Of a stretch of 64,000 nucleotides of DNA, positions 39,801 to 51,800 are shown in pieces. Every line of letters starts with the position of its first letter. The first letter of the stretch is position 1. The position numbers and the translations under genes were made by a program. The notes below the pieces were generated by a model that did not search any database, was not told the origin of the DNA, and saw only the letters and a list, made by a program, of their open reading frames with translations. The DNA is from Pithys albifrons albifrons (lineage: Eukaryota; Chordata; Aves; Passeriformes; Thamnophilidae), in NCBI RefSeq assembly GCF_047495875.1, contig NC_092466.1, positions 19,030,561 to 19,094,560 on the forward strand. Direction: 5' to 3'.

Positions 39801-42800
39801 TTAGATCAAAAAAGTAATACTGAATGCTTCAATTTAGCAAATTAGAATAATCTGTAAGGAATTCTTAACTGTATAAAATACAAAGCTTATTGTGCTTCAC
39901 AAATGTAAACTATATTAAATACTCAGCTTGGTTCCTGACTGTATTTTTTTTTTAAATATCAAATTGGGCTCATTACTGTTTTGGGTGCGGAATTTCTTTC
40001 TAGGGCATTGCAGTAAGTGGGAAATGGGCTTAGTATCTGAATACATTCTCATATTAAGGAAAAATTTAATTGTATGATATATGGCTTTCATACTTCACTT
40101 TCAGGTTAAAATTGTATCTATGACAGCAACCACGGACAGCATGAGATAGATTTCTCAAAGGTCATGCTTCTGTTTTAAAGAGACCGTGGTGATACAGTAA
40201 AACCTGTGTTTTCTGGTTGTTAGGTGTACTAATGATGCTTAAGTGAGGTGCATGAGGAATGTATTGACCAAATGGCCAGTAAGTTCCTGTGTGGTTAAAA
40301 CGAAGATGAGCTACTGCTGTTTCTCCTGCCATTGTTTGACTTCTGGGGAAAGGTACAAGACCAGACTGACTAACTGTGACTGATCTGGTCTAGCAAATAG
40401 TTCTTGTCCTCCCATTACTTCAGCCATTTAGATATTTACACTTTTTAAAAGAAAATAATGAAGTTTTAGTGTAGAATATCTTAATGCTATGTGTTACATT
40501 AAGTTCGCAGCCTTTCAGAAACTGAATAGCTTCTTCAAACTGTGAAAGTTTGTAGTGATAACAAGCTGCTGCATTTTCTTTGAACTGGTAATCGGGTGCT
40601 AAAAAACCTCTAGACATTTGGAAAATTTGTAGCCTTCAATACTACAGCTTGAGTAATTATACACTTCAATGAAGTTAATACAGTGTGTAAAAAGTAAACT
40701 TTTCTTTAGCAAAATAAAGAACAGAATTTATTAGTTCAACGTCTAAATGTATGTATTTTCTAGGTATCTAACAATTTTAGGGGAAATCCCAACATCAATC
40801 ACACATCTTGCTGAAAACTTAGTAGTTATATATGAGGTGAAGTGACTGAATTTCTGATTCGAGCCAATCTCAGATGGCTTTCTCTTGGTTGTTTCTGGAT
40901 CACTTTTTCTAGTGCACGCTAGAGGGCAATCTGCTTCTTCCCAGGGGATGCTGAAGCTCCAGTGCTGGCTGATGGTGATTCATGGTGGAGTATAGATTTG
41001 GAAGGAAACTCTTGTACAAATTATTACCCTGCTTAGGTTAACATGGCTTGTTTACATAGATGTGTCTTTAAAACCTTTGTAGTCTGTAGTTGTTTGGATT
41101 TTAGTGTGATAAGTAGGAATTTTCTACTTGGTTTGAGCCCTGTCATAACCCAGTCAGATAAAATAATCAGGTTCTAACATGTGTCAGTTTCAGTAGTGGC
41201 ACAGTCTGGAGTGAGGACATCAGCATTTGTCAGTTTGAGTTGATGATCTTTTTCTGGCACTCAGAAGAATAATTGACCTGTTTTTACTGAAGAAAAATAT
41301 AAGTAGCTTTATGCTGTGCTGCTAGAATGTTTCATATCTGCCTGCTAAACTCCAGAGCATGTATGTTATTTTTCTAAGTCAAATATTTAATAGACTGCTA
41401 GTCTAAGATAGAGGTTTCCATTCCTGTTTTAGGATAGGTATGCCAAAGGGGAAAGCATTGGCACTTCATTTATTTTTAGGAAGGTCTTTTTTACTACTTA
41501 ACTGGATACATGATTTCATATAATGAAATAAGAACAATACACTAATAAACATTAACACCTCATCAGTTTTAATCTGCAGATTATCTTTGTCCACCTTATC
41601 TTTTTTCCCAGTGTGTGCTGTTTTCTCCTCTCCATCATTATTTTTGCTTCTGAGGACTTCCTGACTTAGTTGTCTTAGTTTTTCAGTGCAAACATTCTTG
41701 GCAGTTACTGTAACTTGTGTGTATTTGGAGATGCTTGTGTTTATTTTCAGTAAATAATACCAAGTTTGTGACTGGTTCCACAAAGGCAGATTTCCAAGTA
41801 TTTTTGCAAAACATACAGCTGAAAGGCCAGTCTGGAACCTGCCGTAAATAGTTTTCTTTCATGAGAAAGGGTGTATCATTTTGTTGCTTGTATATGAATT
41901 GTTGAACTTCTTCCCTGTTCTCTTGTTTCTAACCCAAGTTTTTTTAAACAAATTTGCCAGATATGCAGAAATCTTTAAGTGGAAGTTTCAGCAAGTTTAA
42001 CTGGATTAAGTGGTTGGAAAGACATGAGAAAATCTATTAATGCTGTCATTGGAGAAAACACAGCCTGAGCTTGTCTTGTAATGAGTTTGCGAATTCCAAG
42101 GAAGACAATTTTGAATAAACTAAAAGCAAGAAAAACCTTTTTTAGTGTTTTCACCTAATTTCATACCAGAGGATATAGTGTAATGTCCCTAGGAAGACGG
42201 GCATAATTAGTTAAATTGTCCTCCTGAATTGCTTATGTAGTTAAGAGAACACTAGACCTTCATTGCCTGTATTTAGTTTTTTTTCATTCATAAGTGTGTT
42301 CAAGATAGAAAACTTTTATAAAATTTTTAAATAGTTTAGAAATCATTCTTCCCAGAAGGGAAAGGGTTTCCAGAATACGGAGTGAGTGTGGAAGGGGGTT
42401 AGGGGCTTTGCGGTGTTTTTAGAACTCTGTTCATCCGTAATGCTGCTGGGTTTTTTGCTTCTACACAGGCAACCTGGGCTAACAAGAACTAGTTTATCTA
42501 ATGGGTAAATGATAGAATCTTACCAGGAGGGAAGTGGGCTGTTCACTCACCTGTGTTTGTCTTCAGAAACTGGAGCTGTACTGGACAACTGTTGCATCCT
42601 GTTAGGTCCTCCTCCATCCAGTTACTGCAGGGCTGTTCTAGAGTGCATTTTCCAGGGTTTCTTCAATGTAGAGTTAAGACTGGACAGAGTATTCCAGCAT
42701 CTCACTCATGAGGTTCTTTGTTCCTTAATGCAGTACATTTCAATGCTAGGTGGCTTAAATTACTTCTCTTGGTTTGAATGTTTCATTCACTACTTTTCAT

Positions 42801-45800
42801 CTCATCACTACTATTTATAGTTCTTTAGGGCCTAACAGTTTCAATTTTCATGTTTCATATTCTAGATACTTCTAGACTATCAGATCTGCCTCTCCTTCAG
42901 ACTTTTTAGAAGATGAAATATGGCTCCTTTTGCATGCATCCAGGACAGAAGCATAAGGATATTTTTAATCTGTTCTGTAGCTTGCCAATTCCCGTAGGGA
43001 TTTTGTCAGTTTATGCACCACATTTGGTAGACACATTTGGTGTGTCTACATTAAATGGCATTCTCATGAGAGCAAAACCCAAATTGTAAGTGAAGTGCTG
43101 TTGATTGATTAATACATCCCCAACTAGTGTACCCTTGACCATTAGAGGCAGATGGTTTTGGATCACTAAAACACAAGTCCATAATTTCATTGGATGTTGA
43201 AGATCCTTTGGTACCTTTTCGGCAGTGGGGGAATGATGGGACAGGAAGAATTGTCTAAGCTGCCTGGAGTCCAAATAACATGAGACTGTGAACCACAAAT
43301 TGCTCTGTAATTTCAAAACCTCATAAAACTTCTTCTCTTAATAATGACTAGTTAACAGATTTAGAGCACATCACCCTAAAGACAGTGATGTTTCCACCTG
43401 AATCTTCTGTATAAGATTATACACTGCTTCACATTTCTGTAGGGGCAGGAAGTTGAAGTATTTGCCTGATAAAGTAGTTTTGGAATACCTAAGGTTTATT
43501 GATATTTTGGGGGGATTTTAGGGAGATTTAGGAATTTAAGGTAGCTAGAATTTTTTTATGATGTTAGCTGTTGATTCCATTATATTAATATTTCTGTTTG
43601 TAGAAAATGTTAACTAGCTATAAAATTTGAAGGCCTGTAACTAAAAAATAAGGGGTATGTGCACCTTTTAATATATCAGATAGTGCAAACATTTACTTGG
43701 ATAATTCAGTCTTCCAAAAGATTACTGTTTTAAATCTGAGAATGTGTTCTTGTGGTGTTTTTGCCTGCTTAAAAATTCTGTGTCATTTTCATACAGTATG
43801 TTTTCCATGTTTAATTGTATGTTGACTCCTTGTGTCACTCCAGGAGGTGGCAAAAAGAACGTTTGAAGGACAAAGAACATCAAACAGCTGAGGAACTTTC
43901 TGACGAAAGTGATGTTGAATTTGAAGAGGGTTTCAAAGTACCAGGATTTCTCTTCAAAAAGCTTTTTAAGTATGTATTGTGTACTATATGTTAATATTAT
44001 GCTGCAATATGCTGTTAATAATATTAGTACTAATTAATAGTCATGGTGAGTTCCAGGTGCTCTTTTACTTCAGTCAAATTTTACTTCAGCTTTTTCAGTA
44101 GGATTCTTGCTTTAAAAAAGGTTCCAGGATTGAACTTCAAAGAAATGAATTTATTGTGAGCACAAAATGCAGTTACATGAAAATACAGATGATAACTGTC
44201 TGATGTGAATAGTGTGGAGGTATTAGCTAAACCATGAATTGGAAGCTCTCCTTGTCTATTTTATAAATGCTTTATTATAGTGATATGTACTTGCTCTTAA
44301 TGCAGGTGTGAAGTGACAGAATTACTTTCAAACATAAGGTGTTGGCAAGATGTGGTAATTGAAAACAAGAAATACAGTGTTTCTCTGATTGGTGGAGTGG
44401 GCGAAATTTTCTGCCAGTAAGAAATACATAAAACTTAAGTAACTACTCAAAGTAAATACTTGTAATTCATATTATAAAATAATCTTGAATGTTTTGCCAG
44501 GTAAAATTTTAAAATATGAAGTGAAGTCTTAATTCTTTTAGTAGATGGAAAACATTCTGCAACTCACTGTTTAGTTATTTAATGCTGTATTACAGATTTG
44601 GACATAACTGCTTTCTGTTTCAGTTTTTCGAGACATGGTGCCCAGTGATGCTTTCAAGTTCATCTCAAAAAGCTATTTACAAAAGGCAGCCCAAACAAGC
44701 TAGCAGCTGACCAGTTAACTTCATTCATAATCTCTCCCTTAAATTTCTGCATGATGGGCTTGAATTCGGTTTTGTCGACAATATTTCACATAGCAGGGAA
44801 AACATCTCTTTCAGAAGCAAACTCTCTAAAATCTTATGGTTGTGGTAGAAAGCCCTGATTTATAATGGGCATGTGTGGTATCCCTTCCAACAGAGCCACT
44901 TAGTCTTGACCTCAAAGAAATTACTACTGTTGTCCTGTCATCCTTGGAAGGAAAGCACTAGCTCTGAAATGGAATTGAATTAATGGCTTGGTTGCTGGGA
45001 CCATAGAGAGCCAATATGTGGTCTCCAGTTGTTTATGCAAAGGTACTGCAGAAGTATTCATCTTGAGGACGGATGTGTGGTCTGAGCAACCCAAAGGGAA
45101 ATGAAATAAAGCAGACGCTAAAAATTAATCTTAGAGATGCAAGCCTCACTAATGAAGGGTATCCCTGCAAGCATGAGTCAGTTGGCAAAGCCTCTTAAGT
45201 GGTTAGAAAGATCAATGGAGTGGAATGATTCGTCTGACTTGTAACTTAAATGCTGATATCTCCAATGTAGGAAAGCCCGTAGTCAATAGGCATTACACTG
45301 TTGAGTTCTGAGCAAGTTTACCACAAAACATGGAAGTATATTGACCCAAGGACATGGATAGGATATACTGTAAGTGATCTTCCTGCACAGTTAAATTCCC
45401 CAGGAAGTAGCTTATGCTAGAAATAGGAGACCCTTAAGTTTGTCCTTTGGCAAGTCTGTTAAAGTGGGCAGTGTGTTTGTTCTCTGTATATTCTTGTCTT
45501 CTTCAATGAACATTCATCAGGAATAGCACTGGTACTGCTGTGGAACAAAACCAAACAGAGTTAGAAATATTGCCTTATACTGTCTGCACTTAGTCTGAGA
45601 GAATTCTGTCTGTATAAAAAAGAAAACAGGTTTCATCATTATTTGCCTTCAGTATGTGATTTCCCTGGTATATCTGAAATGCAATTTTGTCTCCATAACA
45701 ATGCAGCTAAACTCTGGTAGTACTATGGTGAATTTTGAGGGATGTATCACAACATGATTTCTCATGTGAAATACAGTCCTTCAAATAAAACTTGTTTTGG

Positions 45801-48800
45801 AAGACCAGCAACACTTTTGTTTTACAGTATATTTGGAATTAAAAAAAACAAAAGGAAAACCAAAAATTAGGACAATAAAAGCATGAGATTTGAAGAGAAT
45901 TGATTATCTCTCTATATAAGCACAAAAAATTGAAGGAGGGGGTTTCCTTTAACTTTTGCATAATTGCAATTATTGCATGTTTATATGGTTATACAAAGAA
46001 AACACCTGCATCTTTTACATTTTTAGATAACCTTGGAGTGGAATTTTTCCACAGACTTAATTCTCTACTGTGAAACTTTCTCAGGAGAAAGAAGGAGAGA
46101 GAGAGAAGTAGCTTATATATGCTCTATATGTAATCCTAAAAAATAATACAAAATTATATCAGGCAGTTCTCGAATGGCTGTCTTCTGAAGAGACACGCCG
46201 GACATTAATCTGGGGGAGCAGCTTCTGACTGGAATGAGGATTCCCTTCAATTCTTTAATATTTGTCAGAAAACATTTTGTCTTCATAAAATGTAGTAATG
46301 ATAGCGTCTTAGCCCAATTACATCTAATCCTGCAAGCCATTTCATAGTTCTTTTATAGATTGCTGCATTTTAAGGTGAATTAATTTCTGATAAGAGGGGT
46401 TTTAAGGGCTTCTTGGCATAATGCTTTTGAGACAGCTGCGGATAGTATGATGTCTGGACCATTAAATGTGTTCTTTGATCATCTTTTTTTACCTGCTCAC
46501 ACCATTTGTTTGTCTCCATTTAGCTTTCTCTAAATCCATACAGAACTCATCATAAATTGATTTTTAATAGTACTTTGTAGACACCAATGTCATTAGCTGT
46601 CAGTAGTCTTAAGTATTATTTGTCCAAGGAAGGAAACAGTATTTTGAAATGCGCACAAGAAATCCTCTAGAATGAGCAACCCTATTTTAAAAAAAAGTGT
46701 TTTTTTTCTTTGCTGTGCTCTGCACTCCAGGAATGCATACCATCAAGAAAATTATCTCAGTAACCTGTTTCTTCCTCTCAGTTAGAAGACACAGAAATGC
46801 TGAAACATGTTTGGTGTTTTTATATGATTTAAAGATACTGTTTTTAATTTCTTTCTGTTCTAATTTAACCCACACATGTGGAGTGTTATTCTTACTGGTC
46901 TCACTATTTCATATCGTTATAAAAAAGCGTGTCCTCAAGTGATTATCAGTCCAGCATCATATCTCTACCTTTTTAGCCTGCCGTTGTGAATCTTGCTTTC
47001 TAATCTACTTCTTTTAACTGGAATATATTTTATATGGTTGCCTGCGCAATTCTCAGTCAATTACTGGGAGTAGAAACTGCCATGATGCTCTTACATAATG
47101 CTGTGCTACATCCCTTTCAACTGTGATAGTTTTCTATTGTTTTGCCATGGGTTTTTTCTTCATTGAAAGAGACTAAATGTTATTAAATAAATTTATGTAA
47201 AAATAAAGAAGGCTGTGGAAGATGTAATCAGTTTTTACAGGGGAGTATGAAGTCTGTACCACTTACAAGTCAACCTTTTTCTTCAGTGCAATGTATATAT
47301 TCCAGATAATATAATTTACTAGACCCTTACATTGTTGTCTTTTGTGAGAAGATAATGCTCCGTAGGAATAGCTTTCCAAGTTGCTTTTAACACTTAAAAT
47401 GTATATGAAATAAAATACCGTCTAATTACCATGACTATCAGTTTAATTAGAAATGTTTTAGTGTTGCATAAAGAATGAAAGTCACATGTAATGTCTGAGC
47501 CATCAAAAATGTATGACCTAGTAAATACAGCACTCATGTAAAACACACATCCAGCATGTTACTGTAACTAGTATGAGAACCTTGCCAAATGATTAATTCA
47601 TGAGTACTTTCTGTTATGATCTATATTATCAAACATTTGCCATTTTCTTTTTCCTTGTTTTAGGTACCAGCAGACAGGTGTTAGGTGGCTCTGGGAATTG
47701 CACTGCCAGCAGGCAGGAGGAATTCTGGGAGATGAGATGGGATTGGGCAAGACCATCCAGATAATTGCCTTCTTGGCAGGTCTGAGCTACAGCAATATGA
47801 GGACTCGTGGTTCAAATTACAGGCAAGTGCTCCTCTGCAGACTGTCAGTCTGTGGAGCTCAATTAATATTTCATCAGATGTATTGCTGGTGGAGGACGGT
47901 CCTGTGAATTATTAATGACATTTCAATTACAATATTCCTTTAATTCTTTTAGTGGGGGACATCAAAGGAAAAATTTTACGAGACAATGGAGCTGTAGGGC
48001 AGGAAAAATTAAACATGTAACACTTTTAATGAATTCCAGGCATTGATGCTTCATTTTGCAGATGAGCCGCACTAGATATTTTGGGTCAATACAGTGTCTA
48101 AGGTTGCCTTCCACAAATGGATTGTTTACAAACTCAATTACATTAATATCAATAGTTTACACAATATGGAATTTTAAATTAGATATAATACCTTTAGTTC
48201 CATTTATTAAATTTTACATTAAAATATTTGTTCTGGCAAGCCACCAGGTAAATGCTTTACAGGAAGTAACAAGCTGATTTGCAATGAAAGTTAGAATTTC
48301 TGATGGGCAGGGAGTTATCCATTCCCAAAAAATAGTAGTAATAGTAAAAACAGTAACTTATAGAGAGGAATTTCTATCTGTTTTGGGTTTTTTTTTTAAA
48401 TTGTTGTTATTCTTTTTCAAAATGTATGCTTCTGTGACTGGCCTTTTTTTTACAGGATGGTTTTTTGTTACTGAACAATGCTTTAAAATTTCTTCTTTAT
48501 AGATGAAATTGCCAGCAAGATATTTGCTTGTGTCCCTGGATTTGCAAATGCACTCATGAATACTACTTGATTTTTCTACTTCCGTTGCCCTGTTTGTGAT
48601 ATAAATGGCTACATGCAATTTAGCAACTATCATAGGACTATACTAAAAAAAAAAGTATGTTTAAATTATGTGCAGCATGCACAGGAATTATAAAATAATT
48701 CTTTAAAGAGAAAATATTCCTGTCTTTTCTCCAGTTCCTTCCCACTGTAGCCTTTTCATTAAAAAAGAGGTTGAAAACAGGTCTTTCATCGCTCAGGCCA

Positions 48801-51800
48801 GTTGATATACTTCTATATGGTTGCCTGGTTAAGGATGCTACTGTACAGATCATTTTGTGAGGTTATATTCCCTACCTAACTTGGGATACCACTGAGTTGA
48901 TGGAAGTCCTTTAGGGACATCTCTTGATACTGTTATATAGTGCAAAACTACAGTAAAAGTTTGAAAAGGCCAAAATCTATTTGCACACCAACATTGCAGT
49001 GCTCTATCTCCATGTAAGATAATGTGTTGAGTTTCATTTTTTGACTGGAGCATGTGATTAAGACCATCATGATAGTAGTTCCATGGGAGGAAACAAGGTT
49101 TAATTTCTTGGTGAAACTTGCTCTGGTTTTGCTTGTGTGCTGTAAGGCAGAGGGTCTCAACTACTTGATCTTTCATAGTTCAGTATTTTCCTCACACAGA
49201 CTAAGAGGGCAGTAATACTGGTTAACTGTTCCTATCTGAAAGATGTATACTCTGGTAAGCAGGAGACCTTCTGGTCAGCCTGGCTGCAAAGCTGCCATTA
49301 GGAGTGAGCACAGGTGTGTTGTCAGCATGCCTGGATGTATTTTTCTGATTTTGAAGGAACCTGAAGACTGACTGAAGTAAGGAACTACTTATTACGTGGA
49401 GTAAAACTGTTACAAAAATTACAGTGTCGTCTCATTTTTAACAGTTATTGAGATGAAAGTGGAAAAAGCCAAATGTTGTGATGTATCAGTACAGGTGCTG
49501 CAGTTGTGGTGGTGTAAAGATACAAGGAAAGCAAGATTTTTGAAAGGGGGAAGATCTTTTATTTAGACAAGCTGAGACAGTTGGAACAAGCAACAGCTTT
49601 CAAACCAACTGTCCGTTCACAAGGGAAAAAGGAAAGCATCAGCAAACTTCAATGACCTATCTCTAGCCCTGGATCTGGGTTGAAATTCTGTTGAAACCTG
49701 TTGAAGACTTGGGAGTCCACAAGTTTCCTTGTTTCCAAATATATTATTGTATTTCACAAATATGTTACCTTTGACTACAGACTTTGCTTCCTTTATTTGA
49801 GAGATCAGATGAGAAACTGACAGAAAGTTTATACACTGATTATTTACCCATCTGTGTTCTTCAAGATACGGAGATACAATCATAGACAGCTCAATCTCTA
49901 CTATGAGTGGCAGAGATTAATTTCCATGATGCCTGTGTAAATAAAACTCCACTGCCCCAGAGAACTGCTCTTGTTGCCCTGTTCTTTTATTTTCACCAGG
50001 GTTTAGTTATCATTTCAGCTTGAAAGCATGATTTGCCAGACCTTGGCAACAGAGTTGGTTATAATGCAATATGTTTTCCTCTGCTAAATTTTTGGGTACT
50101 TAAAGATTATAAATATAGTATGACTACAGCTTTCTTTTCCATGGTATTAAGTTGCAGAAATAGATCTTATGTGCAATTCCATTTGCATCCAATTAAATAA
50201 CAACAAATAAAGGATACTTCTTGTGAATTTGGGTTTTATAAACCAGGAGCAATAGAAGAAAGAGATTTTGAGTATATTGATCATGTATTATATTGACCAT
50301 AAGCTATTATAACAATGCAGATGTGAAAGAGGGATGAAATAACATTATGACAATATATTTGCAGTAAGAACAAGTCCAGTGTTATCTTGGTACAATGCAT
50401 CAGTAAGACTTCTTTTTCAAATGTTTTTAGTGTTACTTTTGTTCAAGGAAAACAAATATAAAGTGGATGGACAGCAGAGCAAACCTGTAGCAGTGATTAG
50501 GAGAATGGAGGATGCCTCCTAAGTGTAGTGAGCAGAAGTATGTGATTTGTTTAGTTTTGTGAAACGGCTCAGACAGGAAGAAGTTAGATGGCTCTTTTAT
50601 ATAAATAAATAAAACCCTCGAGAGAATAATAAAATACTGGCTAGTGGAAAGCAGTTAGAGCCAGACTAGACACAGAAGAGGTTTCACACAGCCAAGTGGA
50701 GGGGGAGTGGATTTTCTGAAAATTGATCAAAGGAGGTGTGAACTCTTCGTTAAGCTGAGGGGAGTGAAAAAACCGCTGTATGAACCCAGCAGGTGAGCTT
50801 ATGTGATACAGACCAGGGGAATAAACAGAGGTATTTTATTACAACCCCTGAAGAGCAAGAAACTAGTATGTTCTGGGAAAGTTGGCTTTTTTGCTATAGA
50901 TGTTTTTAAGAGCAGTAGCAGTGGTTATTTGGATTCATAGCATAGCTGGAGCTGGTTTTTACATCTCTTGAGTTCTTACTTCCCTTGGATTGTTGGGATT
51001 TTTTTAATTAGACTATTTAAAGTTGTGTCATGGTACTTGTGCATAAGCAACATCCAGGTTGTTATTCTCCATATGTATTAGCCTTTAATGAAGAATATTA
51101 TTTCTTCACATCAGCAGTTTCTGAAGACATTAAGAGATTTGGCTTTTTTTAAAGCAGGGTATTGCTGGTGTCTGAGAAATCCTTCTTTACTGCTATATGT
51201 GTGATCTTGAATGTATACTGTGATCTTTTGCATTGTTTATTACCATTTGCATTGAATAGAACATAGTCAACCAGGTGCAGATCAGTGTGGGATAACTGTA
51301 GCTATTGCCTTTGTTTGCAAAGTCATTTTCTTCTGGTTTTTAAAGAGCAAATATGTTTTAAAAATAACTGCTAGTAACCATTACTTAGTATATTTCCTGT
51401 ATAATTGTTGGTATTTATTTGTGGTGGTGATATTTCTTGTTTGGCTGTTGTGGGAGAGACTTTTCCCTTTTTAACCTTAAGAGTAGCTCTGAACTTAATA
51501 TACAGAGACTTAGTTTCAAACTCCCTTAGTACTTCTCAGAAACAATCATATGATTATGAATAAGAAACTTACGAGACAGTTTGACCTGAGCTCAGGCCTC
51601 AACTTCCATAGATAAAATAGTCTGCTGCTTTAGAGTCCTTGTCTAATCTGTAAATTATGGTGATGATAGTATAGTATATTACCAACATGAAGCAGAACAC
51701 CTGTGTGTAAGTCTATTTGTGAGACTCTAGCTACACATTCTGTATAATAGAAGTAATAAAATAATTGCTTGTTAATGATTTCTTTTCTCTTAGAGAAACA

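Noticed and set aside
40122..40140. RE1/REST-like site (cagcaaccacggacagc) in intron 5
   Set aside because: It has one extra base between half-sites compared with canonical RE1, and one such near-match is expected by chance. A matrix scan would be needed.
47823..47907. Read-through of exon 7 into intron 7 as coding sequence
   Set aside because: The extra residues have no counterpart in CSB, and use of the GC donor restores an exact join to exon 8.
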